Numbered from the stretch's first letter, positions 1 to 9,686 are shown. The stretch is 64,000 nucleotides of DNA from Desulfomarina profundi (GCF_019703855.1 NZ_AP024086.1:4050501-4114500); one strand, 5' to 3'. The notes: generated by a model from the letters alone, not told the origin. Numbers and translations: made by a program.

Positions 1-2
1 AC

Positions 3-182
3 CAGCAACCAAATAGACCCATTATTGACTTATTCTCAAAAGAAGTATCAAGTTTTTCAAAATATAAATTAGCAAAAGCTTATGTCAGATGGACAAGAAG
101 TCATAATGCAAAAGATTTAGAAGAAAATGAAATAGAAAAATGGGGTAAATTGATAGTTACGATCAATAAGGTATTGAAATAG
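3..182 (+). CDS. C-terminal end of an unknown cassette protein (partial)
   Basis: An open frame enters from the left edge and ends at a TAG at 180-182, giving a 59-residue tail rich in Lys, Glu and Ser with no motif I recognise. It is immediately followed by an attC-like hairpin, so it is most likely the last part of a gene in an integron cassette whose start lies outside the window. Codon use is AT-rich like the other cassette genes. Function cannot be assigned from the tail. Confidence 0.5.
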   Translation, partial: QQPNRPIIDLFSKEVSSFSKYKLAKAYVRWTRSHNAKDLEENEIEKWGKLIVTINKVLK

Positions 183-185
183 ATC

Positions 186-253
186 ACATAACAAATCACT
201 GCACTGGATTTTTACTCCGCTGCGCTCCGTAAAAACCAGTGAGTTCAAACGTT
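186..253 (+). other. attC site 1 (left part; R' box completed at 2105-2108)
   Basis: An R''-like box ACATAAC (186-192) is followed by an imperfect hairpin. The left arm CACTGGATTTTTAC (202-215) pairs with GTAAAAACCAGTG (229-241), leaving one extrahelical A (208) on this strand, the hallmark of attC. The site ends AACGTT and is then interrupted by the IS1182-like element. After the element the sequence resumes CGTTGGGC, so the joined site ends GTTGGGC, which fits the GTTRRRY consensus exactly. Confidence 0.8.
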
Positions 254-2100
254 CAAGCTGTAGAAAAAGTCAACAAAACAAATTAACTACTGAATAATAC
301 GTGTAAAAATGTTATACTGCTGTCGCAAATTGATCGAAATACCCCTTACCTTCGATAAATGGAGCTGCAATGGCACGGTATAAACCTTATTCCTATGCTC
401 AGGGCAAGTTCATTCCCATCCATTTTGCAAATCAGATCCTTCCCGGCACATTTGAATATACGCTGAATTATCTCATTGATCATGAACTTGATCTTTCCAT
501 CTTTAATGATCGCTATCACAATGATGATTCCGGTGCCCCGGCCTATGATCCGAAGATTCTGCTTAAAATCATTCTCTTTGCCTATTCCAGAGGGATTGTG
601 AGCAGCCGTAAAATAGAGAGAGCCTGTCGTGAGAATGTAATCTTTATGGCACTGTCTGCCGACAGTCGTCCCCATTTCACCACAATTGCAGATTTTATTT
701 CCAGCATGGACAAGGAAATAGTCTCACTGTTTCTTGAAGTACTTCTGGTTTGCGATGAACAGAAATTGATCGGCAGAGAGATGTTTGCCATTGACGGCTG
801 CAAAATGCCCAGCAACGCCTCTGTTACCTGGAGCGGAACCAGGGCTGATTTTCAGAAAAAAGTAACGAAGATGGAAACAGCTATAGCAAATATGGTCAAC
901 CACCATCATATGAATGACCAGGAAAAGAGTGATGAAAATATCAAAGAGAAAAAAGAAAAATATGTAAAATCCCTGCGTAAAAATATAAAGAAGGTACGGA
1001 AATGGCTGGATAATAATGATGATCGGAGAGGAAAAGGCAAAAGACCTGTCAAATCCAATATTACCGACAATGAATCCGCCAAGATGAAGACCTCAAAAGG
1101 TGTTATCCAGGGCTATAACGGTGTTACCGCCGTGGACAGTAAAACCCAGGTGATAGTAGCCGCCGAAGCCTATGGTCAAGGCAGTGAGCAGGACCTGCTG
1201 GAACCGATGATAGACAAAATCAGCGAAAATTTACAGGAAACCGGAAAAGACAACGATGTCTTTAAAGATGCAAAACTCCTGGCAGACAGCGGATACCATG
1301 CAAATAAAAATATGGAGATGCTGGCAGAAAAAGAGATAGACGCGTATGTAGCCGATAACCAGTTCAGAAAACGGGATCCCAGGTTCAAAGATTACGGCAG
1401 ATATAAGGATCGAACAAGAAAAGAACGGGCCAAACGAGAAGGCAGAAAGAACCTCTTTGTACCTGCTGATTTTACCTTTCCCGAAGATCTGAGTTACTGT
1501 ATCTGTCCTGCCGGGAAACGGCTCTATAGAAGTGGTGGGAATATCTTTACCAAAGGCCATCATTCTGTCCGGTTCCAGGCACCCCAATCCGCCTGTGTTC
1601 CCTGCAAACTGAGGTCAAAATGTCTTCGCTATCCTGATCGCACCAAAACACGTCAGGTTGCCTATTTTACTGGGCGCATGGATAAAAAGAAGAAAACCAG
1701 TTGTGCAGAAAAGATGAAGCGAAAAATAGATTCAGCCGCTGGCAGGGCCATCTATTCCATGCGATTGGCAATAGGAGAACCACCTTTTGCCCATATCAGA
1801 TCAACAATCGGTCTGAACAGGTTCACCCTGAGATCGAAAAAGAAGGTGAATATCCAGTGGAACCTTTTCTGCATTATCCATAACCTTAAAAAGGTGCATG
1901 CATATGGAATGGGTTTTGTGTAGATTGCTGGAAAATGGTTAGGAAAAGCTGGAAATTGGTGAGATAAATTGCTTTATTGAGGATGTTAGAGAAAAAAGTA
2001 ATTTTACATCAGGATATTTTTTGAATTGTTTTGAAATTTGAATTTTTTTGAAAAGATATGTGGGAAAATTGCAGTTGCCTGGGCTGTTTTTCTACATGCT
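254..2100 (+). mobile_element. IS1182-like insertion sequence, copy 1
   Basis: The 1847-base element has ends CAAGCTGTAGAAAAAG on the left and, read inward from the right, AGCATGTAGAAAAACAG; these form an imperfect inverted repeat around TGTAGAAAAA. CGTT stands directly outside both ends (250-253 and 2101-2104), consistent with a 4-base target duplication. It carries one full transposase gene. It sits at the R' core of attC 1, and I noticed no difference from the second copy at 13648-15494. Confidence 0.88.
370..1923 (+). CDS. IS1182-family DDE transposase, copy 1
   Basis: The 517-residue protein has the family layout: a DUF772-like N-terminal helical domain (about residues 15-120), then the RNase H-like core. 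The likely catalytic acids are the Asp in AIDGCKMPSN (about 142), the Asp in LLADSGYH (about 307) and the Glu in AIGEPPFAHIR near residue 470. A Cys-rich segment (CICPAGKRL, CVPCKLRSKC) precedes the last acid, as usual in this family. The frame is intact, with no frameshift, so the element may be active. It moves the flanking insertion sequence by cut-and-paste or a related route. Confidence 0.92.
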   Translation: MARYKPYSYAQGKFIPIHFANQILPGTFEYTLNYLIDHELDLSIFNDRYHNDDSGAPAYDPKILLKIILFAYSRGIVSSRKIERACRENVIFMALSADSRPHFTTIADFISSMDKEIVSLFLEVLLVCDEQKLIGREMFAIDGCKMPSNASVTWSGTRADFQKKVTKMETAIANMVNHHHMNDQEKSDENIKEKKEKYVKSLRKNIKKVRKWLDNNDDRRGKGKRPVKSNITDNESAKMKTSKGVIQGYNGVTAVDSKTQVIVAAEAYGQGSEQDLLEPMIDKISENLQETGKDNDVFKDAKLLADSGYHANKNMEMLAEKEIDAYVADNQFRKRDPRFKDYGRYKDRTRKERAKREGRKNLFVPADFTFPEDLSYCICPAGKRLYRSGGNIFTKGHHSVRFQAPQSACVPCKLRSKCLRYPDRTKTRQVAYFTGRMDKKKKTSCAEKMKRKIDSAAGRAIYSMRLAIGEPPFAHIRSTIGLNRFTLRSKKKVNIQWNLFCIIHNLKKVHAYGMGFV

Positions 2101-2603
2101 CGTTGGGCAAAATATTTTGAATTCGAAAGATTGTTCATTTTAATGAGGAGAATAATAAGCTTATGCGATTAAATGATCATATTTCTGATATACAGAGACC
2201 AACCCCCTCTGAAGCACAAACATTCTTGACCAATATACTTGATATTGTAACGAATTCAATGTCAGTCGATTTGAAAAAGCCGAATGGGGACTTGGACGAT
2301 CCCTATTTAAGATTCTTTGAAGATTATTATGTTAAACCTAATAATAGCGGTCCATTAAGTCATGTTGAAATAAGTGTAAGGTTATCTCATATTGAAGCAC
2401 AGATAATTGATTTTTTTTGTGACCGTCAAAGGCAAACTACGCCATTTTTGTTCATCGATTATGCTGGTAGAGGAAAAACAACGATCCTAAAATATCTTAC
2501 TTATTACTTGTACCAAAAAGAAAGAGCAATACAAGACAAAATACTACCTGTTTACATATCATTAAGGACACATGAAGCACACATATCAGAATTTACTAAA
2601 ACT

Positions 2604-2608
2604 AGTGC
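2604..2608 (+). repeat. Target duplication AGTGC, left of the IS21-like element
   Basis: AGTGC here is matched by AGTGC at 5249-5253 on the other side of the element. Both are read in the same phase of the interrupted NTPase gene, which is why removal of the element plus one copy restores the frame exactly. Confidence 0.85.
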
Positions 2609-2701
2609 TGACCAGCGACAATTATAATTCCTTTTGACGACAATTAAATTTCCCGGAAAATTGTGATCTGATTATTCATATTTCTCAAAGGAGGAATATG
2701 G

Positions 2702-4186
2702 ATGGTCACAGATATTCAGGTGAGGAAATTGAAGAAATACTTAAGTCAAGGGAAGACGTTGGAAGTAGCAGCGGCTAGAGCCGGCATGGATGAGAAAACC
2801 GGTCGCAAGTATAGAGATAATGGCAAATTGCCAAGTGAGATCAGTGCGGAGCGAGTGAGGGAGTGGCGAACTCGTAAAGATCCTTTTGAAGGTATATGGC
2901 CAGAGGTTTTACAATTTCTGGAAACTAATGAAGGTTTGGAAGCCAAAACTCTTTTTACCCATTTTCAAAGGATTTATCCCGGTTCTTTTGGAGATGGCCA
3001 GCTCCGCACGTTTCAACGTCGAGTAAAAACCTGGCGTTGTACAGAAGGTCCAGGACGTGAAGTTTATTTTCCCCAGGTGCATGTGCCTGCACGGTTGAGT
3101 CAGTCTGATTTTACAGATATGTCCCAATTACAGATCAGTATTGGTGGTCAGCCTTTTGATCACCTGATCTACCATTTTGTGCTGACATATTCGAACTGGG
3201 AGACAGGAACGATCTGTTTTTCCGAGAGTTTCGAAAGCCTGAGCGAAGGATTACAGAAGAGTCTATGGAAACTTGGCGGAGTTCCAGAACAACATCAAAC
3301 AGACAGGTTGTCAGCTGCGGTGAATAAACCGGATAACCCGGAAGAGTTTACCCGTGGCTACCAGGGGCTTTTGGCCCATTACAAATTGCAAGGCCGTAAA
3401 ATCAATTCGTCAAGCCCCCACGAAAATGGTGACATTGAGCAGCGCCATCATCGTTTCAAGAAAGCCGTAGATCAGGCCCTGATGCTGCGAGGTAACCGGG
3501 ATTTTACTACACGCAAGGAATATGAGTTATTTCTACAGAAGCTGTTTGCACAACTCAACTGCAACCGCCAGGAGCGCTTTCAAGAAGAACAGTCGATGTT
3601 GCGTCCACTGCCTTCGGGTAAGCTCGACACATGTACTCGTTTTGAAGTTCGAGTTGGTCCCAGCAGTACGATCAGAGTAAAGCACAAGGTTTACTCGGTG
3701 AATAGTCGACTTATCAAAGAAACAGTCACAGTGCGGCTGTATGCAGAGTATCTGGAGATCTGGTACGGTCAGAAACATATTGAGAATATCCCCAGAATAC
3801 GAGGCGGTAGCAAACATTATATCCAGTACCGCCATATAATTGACTGGCTGGTTCGAAAACCCGGTGCATTTGAGAACTACAGATACCGCAGTGATCTTTT
3901 TCCTACGAGCAGGTTCCGGGTTGCCTATGACTCTCTGCGCAAATTTCGTACCGTTACGGGAGCAGCAAAAGAATACTTATCTATTTTACAGCTTGCTGCC
4001 CAAGATAATGAGACAGCTGTAGATGATGCCCTTCGTCATCTGATTGACCATGAAAAGAACATTGATTTTGCCCAGGTAAAAACACTGCTTGTCTCTGGTA
4101 AACCGGTTGAACCGATTACCAATATTTCTGTCCAGACTGTTGCCCTCACAGGCTATGATCAACTCTTACAGGAGGGTTGCAGATGA
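2702..4186 (+). CDS. istA: IstA transposase of the IS21-like element
   Basis: The 494-residue protein begins with an HTH segment (about residues 8-40, TLEVAAARAGMDEKTGRKYR) that binds the element's terminal repeats. An rve-type integrase core follows, with likely catalytic residues Asp in SQSDFTDMS, Asp in HQTDRLSAA and Glu in SSPHENGDIEQ. A beta-rich C-terminal domain comes after. A good ribosome site (AAGGAGG) lies before the start, which has two in-line ATG choices close together. The end overlaps istB. The frame is intact. Confidence 0.93.
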   Translation: MVTDIQVRKLKKYLSQGKTLEVAAARAGMDEKTGRKYRDNGKLPSEISAERVREWRTRKDPFEGIWPEVLQFLETNEGLEAKTLFTHFQRIYPGSFGDGQLRTFQRRVKTWRCTEGPGREVYFPQVHVPARLSQSDFTDMSQLQISIGGQPFDHLIYHFVLTYSNWETGTICFSESFESLSEGLQKSLWKLGGVPEQHQTDRLSAAVNKPDNPEEFTRGYQGLLAHYKLQGRKINSSSPHENGDIEQRHHRFKKAVDQALMLRGNRDFTTRKEYELFLQKLFAQLNCNRQERFQEEQSMLRPLPSGKLDTCTRFEVRVGPSSTIRVKHKVYSVNSRLIKETVTVRLYAEYLEIWYGQKHIENIPRIRGGSKHYIQYRHIIDWLVRKPGAFENYRYRSDLFPTSRFRVAYDSLRKFRTVTGAAKEYLSILQLAAQDNETAVDDALRHLIDHEKNIDFAQVKTLLVSGKPVEPITNISVQTVALTGYDQLLQEGCR

Positions 4187-4944
4187 GTTCAACCGATAAT
4201 CGAATTATCCTGGATGCGTCTCTTAAAAAGCTTTATCTGTCAACTATCCGAGCCTGTTACCAGGAGGAGGCGGATTTGGCGAGAAAGGAATCACTAAGCT
4301 ATGAATCATACCTTCAGGAACTGGTTGTGCGGGAGTGTGAAGAAAGACGCCATAAACGCATTACCAGATATTTGCGAGAATCCAGACTGCCCCTGGAAAA
4401 AAACTTAGCTTCGTTTGAAATGGATCGGCTTCCGGCCAAACTGAGCGGCTTTGTCAATAGTTTGCTGGAAGGTTCTTTTCTTGACAGGTGTGAAAACATA
4501 CTAGCTTTTGGAAACCCAGGTAGTGGAAAAACCCATCTGCTCTGTGCCATTGCCCAGGAACTGATTAACAAGGATAGGCGTGTTTTCTTTTCTCCGTGCA
4601 GTCTGCTGGTGCAAAATCTGCTGGTGGCCAAAAAGGAGCTTGTTCTTCCAAGATTTCTGAAAAAACTTGCCAAGTATGATGCCATACTGATCGACGATAT
4701 CGGCTATGTCCAGCAAAGCCGAGAAGAAATGGAAGTGCTCTTTACCCTTCTTGCGTATTGTTATGAACGGAACAGTATCATGCTAACCAGCAATTTACCA
4801 TTTTCACAGTGGGAGAAGATATTTAAAGATCCAATGACTACGGCTGCAGCGATAGACCGGCTTGTGCATCATAGCGTAATACTGGAACTTAATCTTGATA
4901 GCTACAGACTGGAAAAAGCAAAACAAAGCCTTGAGGAAAATTAA
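4183..4944 (+). CDS. istB: IstB ATPase helper of the IS21-like element
   Basis: The 253-residue AAA+ ATPase is related to DnaC/DnaA helpers. The Walker A motif GNPGSGKTHLL is at about residues 108-118 and Walker B YDAILIDDIGY at about 167-177. It works with IstA in target choice and strand transfer. I chose the ATG at 4183 because it overlaps the istA stop (ATGA), the usual coupling in IS21; a TTG six bases earlier is possible. Confidence 0.93.
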   Translation: MSSTDNRIILDASLKKLYLSTIRACYQEEADLARKESLSYESYLQELVVRECEERRHKRITRYLRESRLPLEKNLASFEMDRLPAKLSGFVNSLLEGSFLDRCENILAFGNPGSGKTHLLCAIAQELINKDRRVFFSPCSLLVQNLLVAKKELVLPRFLKKLAKYDAILIDDIGYVQQSREEMEVLFTLLAYCYERNSIMLTSNLPFSQWEKIFKDPMTTAAAIDRLVHHSVILELNLDSYRLEKAKQSLEEN

Positions 4945-5248
4945 TAATCACAGAATAGGGGGCTCTGCCCCAACCCCCGAGGTTTAACGCATTGTGGCCA
5001 TGAGGATGAAGAAAGAAAAGACCGGGCAAATCCTTATACCCGGTCTTCATCCTTACGGCACTCATCTCGGCGCTCGGGTCGCTCCTCAGCGTTGCCCTAT
5101 CCTCCGGATGAGTACAAATAAGTTACATTTTAGATGAGGACACTGCAACAGAAACAGAAAAAGCAATGAAATATTATTGCGTATTATTATGTGGTTAAGG
5201 CCGGAATTATAATTGTCGCCAGCCGGGAATTATAATTGTCGTTGATTA

Positions 5249-5253
5249 AGTGC
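5249..5253 (+). repeat. Target duplication AGTGC, right of the IS21-like element
   Basis: This is the partner of the AGTGC at 2604-2608. The NTPase reading frame continues directly after it with LHDFFRQLVKEHSF. Confidence 0.85.
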
Positions 5254-6831
5254 CTTACATGACTTTTTTAGGCAATTAGTTAAGGAACACTCATTCAAAC
5301 CAATTTATAATTACTTTGTTAGTTCACCTGAAGACCCTCTGAATTTCATTAACGACTCCTATCACTCATCTTGGCAAGGTTTGTTGCCCCCAAAAAAAGT
5401 TCTAGAGATATCTGAAGACCCAAAATCATTCTTTGCAGACCTAATAGACAATTCTCCTATTGATCGCTTTCTTGAGTTTTATTTCGGTGTTTTGAGCTAT
5501 TATTCACACAACTGTAGACCTATTGTGCTGCTTTTAGATGATGCTGACAATTTTAATATTGATATACAACGAGCAATTTTAGATTTTATAAAACATACAA
5601 TATCTTTGGGGTTAAAATCATTGGTTGCCCTGCGTGTGAGTACTTGGCAAACACTGGAGTCTGATAGGCGTGATTATGAGCCTTATAAATCTCACAAAAT
5701 CAACTGGTCACTTGAATCAATTAAAACCTTACTAGCTAAACGTTTAGGTAATGCTAAAACAGAACTTATCCTAAGGTCTGAAACAAAGCACATGCAGGCA
5801 TCTCATCAGGAAGTAGTTAGTGCATTTATTGACTTGCTAGAAAACGAACATACCTCTGATTTTCTCGTAAAGACTTCAAATTACAATTTACACTCGTTAA
5901 TGAGAAAAATATCCTTAATTCCAAATTCGTGGCATTTTAATGATAAAAGCTTGATCTCAGCTCTACTGCATTCATCTACTCCAACGGAGAAAAAAGGCGT
6001 ACCACTTTGGACAACATTCAATTTGGTTTTAGGCAACTACAGAGGTACTTTTCAGAGCAATAATGATATAGCGAGATGTGGCCTAGTAAATTGTTTTTGT
6101 ACTAGAGATCAAAAACATGAATTTTTCACATTTTTCATAAGAGCTCATCTATTAGTAAGGTTGAGAGATGCTTTTAATGAAGGAAGAAGCGTAAAAATTA
6201 AAGATATATTTAATGACTATAAATTGATTTTTTCTAACAGCCTAAACTACACAAATGTTTTCCATTGGACAATGTATCGACTCGTCCAGTCTGGTCTAAT
6301 TATTACCAAGTCATGCAGAAGGTATCAATCCCCATTGGAGGTTAGTGAACACATTGAAAGTGACTCAGTTTATATCTCAGATACTGGTTTGTATTATCTA
6401 AACTGGTTAATCTCCCGGATAGATTATCTAAGCTTTATGAAAGATGATATTGATTGGCCTTTTGATATTGATATATCTTCTTTTGATTATGTTCGGGTCA
6501 ATATGCATAGATCCAAGAAGCATAAACAAACATTTAGGGCTTTATTTGAATTGATGAAAATAGAATTAAGAATGTTAGAAGAAATTCAAAACAACCTTGA
6601 TAGTCCTGGGGATAGTAAAATTGTAAAACTCTATATCTCTGACTATTCAGCTTTAAAGATATCTAAGGGAAGAAACACTGTACTATTTACTCAGTTAATG
6701 TTGGATGAATATATAGAATATCTAGGATGGTCATATTACAAAAATGTATATTTTGCTGAGATTGAAGAGGAAAAAAAGTTAATTGATGAACTTCTTGTAG
6801 ATTACAAAAATGTTTATTCCGAATTTGTATT

Positions 6832-7182
6832 ATGAAATCAATAATAACAAGAAATAGTGATAGAAGCTTATGTGAATCTATCATTAATGTATTCGGTAAA
6901 CCTAAAAAATGTTTGTTTCTTATAAATAGCCATGGTTGGTATAAATGTGCCTTATTAGGTTTCAGGAATCATCCTTCTGGCGCAAGAGGTGTTTCCAAGA
7001 AAGCAAACATTTTTTTGTGTTTGTATGATAGAGAAATGTTGAGTTTCAAAAAACGTATGAAACTAAATATTTGTTTTTACCGCTTGATATCCCCTATTAT
7101 TTTGTTGATTATAATCTTTGGTATGAAGGAAATTGTCAAAGCAATTTTTTGTTTAGGAAAATATCTTTTCTTTCAAAACTGA
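6832..7182 (+). CDS. Small putative membrane protein coupled to the NTPase gene
   Basis: The 116-residue frame starts at an ATG that overlaps the stop of the NTPase gene (ATGA), so it is probably translated by coupling. The second half has a hydrophobic run (FYRLISPIILLIIIFGM, about residues 79-95) that would span the membrane; the first half is basic and Cys-containing. No family is recognised. Its place in the same cassette suggests it works with the NTPase, for example as membrane effector or partner, but this is inference. It could also be a chance frame, since the region is AT-rich. Confidence 0.45.
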   Translation: MKSIITRNSDRSLCESIINVFGKPKKCLFLINSHGWYKCALLGFRNHPSGARGVSKKANIFLCLYDREMLSFKKRMKLNICFYRLISPIILLIIIFGMKEIVKAIFCLGKYLFFQN

Positions 7183-7269
7183 GGCTTTATTTGCTCTGAA
7201 CATTTTTGGTAATTTGATTCCAATACTATTTGCCAAAATGTAAGTCGACAAGAAACATCAATACTAAAA

Positions 7270-7332
7270 GCCCAACCAGGCATTTCACTGGATTTCGCAA
7301 ACAGCGCGAAACCAGTGAATTCCACGTTATGG
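7270..7332 (+). other. attC site 2, closing the NTPase cassette
   Basis: The R'' box GCCCAAC (7270-7276) matches RYYYAAC exactly. The arm CACTGGATTTCGC (7286-7298) pairs with GCGAAACCAGTG (7306-7317) with one extrahelical A at 7292, the same offset as in attC 1. The R' end reads ACGTTATGG, with the cassette junction expected between G7326 and T7327. Confidence 0.85.
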
Positions 7333-7802
7333 AAATAAGGCCGTATGAAATAAAGTTATTAAAGTCATCGGCAATATGAATAAATAATTTTGAATATTTC
7401 TTGTGTGTTGTTGCGCTGCGGAGCAGGAAAAAGTAAATAAATTTGAAAGCTCACAGCGTAAAAAGTATTATGCGCTGAAGGCGTGAAAGAAAGAGCAGAT
7501 TAAAAATAGTCAGGTTTAATTATCCTGGGCACCGATTGAAATCGGTGATAAAGAATAAATCAGGCATTGTAATAGTCAGCCTGAAAAAGCTGCTGCCAGC
7601 TGAGGCTGGTGTGCGATTTGTTCTTGAAATATCGGAGATATTACAAGATAAATGAGCATTTTTGTAAATCAGCGTCAAAGAGTCGGAGTTTACTGAACGT
7701 AATGCTAGCCATAACAAAGGTATGCACTCGACAATTTAAAGCGGCGCTTATTTTGCAAAAGGCGCAAAAACGCACCACTTTAAATCGCCGGTGATACCAA
7801 CG
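7327..7802 (+). other. Non-coding integron cassette, copy 1
   Basis: Between two attC sites lies about 476 bases with no convincing gene. It is repeated at 10398-10874 with roughly nine in ten bases equal by eye. Short open frames exist on both strands, but they change at many amino-acid positions between copies and lack clear ribosome sites. A perfect small hairpin CACCGATTGAAATCGGTG is conserved in both copies. The cassette may encode a small RNA or supply a promoter; both ideas are inference. Confidence 0.6.
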
Positions 7803-7804
7803 CT
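7709..7804 (+). other. attC site 3, end of non-coding cassette copy 1
   Basis: A CCATAAC box (7709-7715) opens a long imperfect hairpin. GGTAT, CAC and AATTTAAAG on the left pair with CTTTAAAT, GTG and ATACC on the right, around an inner TTTTGC/GCGCAAAA stem. The right edge reads ACCAACGCTCC instead of the GTT seen in copy 2, so the R' core is altered here; directly beyond it the next attC begins. Confidence 0.65.
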
Positions 7805-7839
7805 CCAGCGGACAATTCAAAGCGGCACTTGTTTTGCAA
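7798..7839 (+). other. attC site 4, left half (right half at 9687-9736)
   Basis: CTCCAGCGG, ACAATTCAAAG and GGCAC on the left pair with GTGCC, CTTTGAATTG and CCGCTGAG on the right (9700-9722), with an extra C as an extrahelical base. The IS1634-like element sits in the loop, duplicating TTGCAA. Joined, the site ends GGCGTTAGCGG at 9728-9736. It lies back to back with attC 3, with no gene between. Confidence 0.7.
7834..7839 (+). repeat. Target duplication TTGCAA, left of the IS1634-like element
   Basis: It is matched by TTGCAA at 9681-9686. The hexamer is itself a palindrome, so it could alternatively be counted as part of a longer 17-base terminal inverted repeat. Confidence 0.75.
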
Positions 7840-9680
7840 CGGATGTTCCCGGCTAAAAACTAGGTAATACCTTGATATCACAATAAATAGCAACAATTTG
7901 GCATGATTTATGTAGTCACTAATTATTTGATATCAATGTTGCTATATACAAATAATAATGATATATTAGTAGTCATGTATATCACTACCACTAAGTCAAA
8001 GGGCAAAAACAAGGTCTACAAAAGTGTTCTCCTGCGTGAATCATACAGGGAAGGCACAAGGGTGAAAAACCGCACTATCGCTAATCTCACTCATTGTAAG
8101 CCAAATGAAATCAAAGCGCTACAGCTGGCTATGAGGCACAAAAACGATCCAGATAAACTGGAAATGCTGCTTGGTAGCCACGTTGAAAACCGGCAAGGTA
8201 GAAGTGTCGGGGCTGTCTGGGTTCTCAATCGTTTGGCAGAGAATATAGGATTGACAAAAGTTCTGGGAAAATCAAATGAGGCTATGCTGAGCTTATGGAT
8301 GGTTATGGCTCGCCTGATAGATCAGGGCTCCAGGTTGTCGGCGGTACGTCTGGCAAGAGAACATGGTATCAGTGAATTGCTTGGGCTCGTTGATTTTGAT
8401 GAAGACGATCTTTATCATTGTCTGGATTGGCTTTGCGACAACCAAGCTGAGATTGAGAAAAAACTCTTCAAGCAAACCTATGGAGAACAGATACCTTCCT
8501 TATTCCTTTATGATGTCACTTCAAGTTATCTTGAGGGTCAATGTAACGAATTGGGTGATTGGGGTTACAATCGTGACAAAAAAAGAGGAAAGAAGCAGAT
8601 AGTTATCGGTCTGCTTTGTGATGAGGATGGTATCCCCGTTTCCATACGGGTATTCAAAGGTAACACCTTAGACTTTCACACCATTGGTTGTCAAATTAAA
8701 AAAGTTGCTGAGGAATTTGGTTGCCAGCAAGTAACCATGGTTGGTGATCGAGGGATGATCAAATCGAGCCAGATTCAAGAACTGGGGAGGCCGGATTCAA
8801 TTATATAACTGCTATCACCAAGGCTCAGATTAAGGCTATGTTGAAGAAAAAGGTGATCCAACTCGGTCTATTTGATAAAGAGATATGTGAAGTTGAAGAC
8901 AAAGGCGTACGCTACATTTTGCGTCGCAACCCTATCCGTGCAGAAGAGTTGGCCAGATCCCGCCGGGAGAGAATTGAGAAAGTAATACAATTTTCCCGGA
9001 AACAAAATCAATATCTTGCGGATCATCCAAGAGCAAACCAGCATGTTGCTATAAAGAAGGTGTGGGAACTTGAGAGTCGTTTGAAAGTGATTGATTTTCT
9101 CCACACCACTGCAAAAGATCGCCATATAACCGTTGAGGAGTATGAGGATTATCTTGCTGAAATAGCAGAATTGGATGGGTGTTATGTGCTGAAAACCGAC
9201 CTTGCTGCCGGTGTTGCACCAAAAGAGATTGTTCATGATAGGTATAAAGATCTGACGCAAGTAGAGACAGCTTTCAGGACAATGAAAACCGGCTACCTGG
9301 AAATGAGGCCTATATATGTCCGCAAAGAAAGCAGAACCAGAGGTCATGCTTTTGTCGTGATGCTTGCCTATAGGCTCTACTTAAAACTAAAGAAAGCCTG
9401 GCGCGATTTTGATATTACTGTTGAAGAAGGTCTCAAGCAATTATCGACCCATTGTGCTATAGAAAATGTTATTAACGGTGAGATTTCTTTTCTTTCTATT
9501 CCAGCGCCACGCCGGAACATTCATCAACTTTATAGTGCGTTGGGCATTGTTCCACCAACCACGCTACCAAAACAAATGGTAAATGTAGTCACTAGACGAA
9601 AATTGCAGAGCAGGAGAAAATAATATTGATTTCAATATGTTACCCTGACTGATAAGCTCATTCTAATATGGGAACATCCG
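7840..9680 (+). mobile_element. IS1634-family (IS4-like) insertion sequence
   Basis: The 1841-base element has an 11-base perfect terminal inverted repeat, CGGATGTTCCC at 7840-7850 and GGGAACATCCG at 9670-9680, flanked by TTGCAA on both sides. It contains one transposase gene broken by a one-base frameshift. It is inserted in the loop of attC 4, between the two arms of the hairpin. Confidence 0.85.
7975..9623 (+). pseudogene. IS1634-family DDE transposase, frameshifted
   Basis: The first part (to about 8784) and the second part (continuing to 9623) are in different frames. One extra G in the run at 8784-8787 would join QELG to EAGFNYITAITKAQ and give about 549 residues, the usual family length. 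I chose ATG 7975 (MYITTTKSKGKN) because this is the typical family start; an upstream ATG at 7903 gives a non-conserved leader. Catalytic residues visible are Asp in FLYDVTSSYLEG, Asp in MVGDRGM and the Glu region in LTQVETAFRTMK. The break may be a sequencing error. Confidence 0.85.
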
Positions 9681-9686
9681 TTGCAA
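9681..9686 (+). repeat. Target duplication TTGCAA, right of the IS1634-like element
   Basis: This is the partner of 7834-7839; the attC 4 right arm follows at once. Confidence 0.75.

Larger units (their letters stand above)
2609..5248 (+). mobile_element. IS21-family insertion sequence
   Basis: The 2640-base element carries istA and istB. Its left end reads TGACCAGCGACAATT and its right end, read inward, TAATCAACGACAATT; the block CGACAATTATAATTCC follows on both sides. Internal copies of the same block (around 5200-5217, and a diverged one near 2634) form the multiple terminal repeats typical of IS21 elements. It is flanked by AGTGC duplications. The region after istB (4945-5220) has no gene; it holds GC-rich hairpin-forming sequence and then the right-end repeats. 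Confidence 0.9.
2163..6835 (+). pseudogene. P-loop NTPase gene of an integron cassette, split by an IS21-like element
   Basis: The gene is in two parts, 2163-2608 and 5254-6835, separated by the IS21-like element and one copy of its AGTGC target duplication. Joining them restores one frame of 675 residues. The first part contains a Walker A-like segment FIDYAGRGKTTILKYL (about residues 98-113); the second contains a strong Walker B, PIVLLLDDADNF. After the NTPase core comes a winged-helix-like region (around VFHWTMYRLVQSGLII) and a Lys/Glu-rich tail. This layout resembles AAA/STAND-type ATPases often found in mobile defence systems, but I do not recognise a named family. The stop overlaps the start of the next small gene (ATGA), suggesting translational coupling. 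As it stands the gene is interrupted and the product would be cut at about residue 149. Confidence 0.7.

Noticed and set aside
4945-5248. A separate small gene after istB
   Set aside because: The stretch has stop codons, a GC-rich hairpin region and the right-end repeats of the IS21 element; no coding signal was found.
7520-7794. Small open frames on both strands of the non-coding cassette (also at 10523-10866)
   Set aside because: Between the two copies many amino acids change, one antisense frame differs greatly in length, and no ribosome sites are seen. They do not behave as genes.
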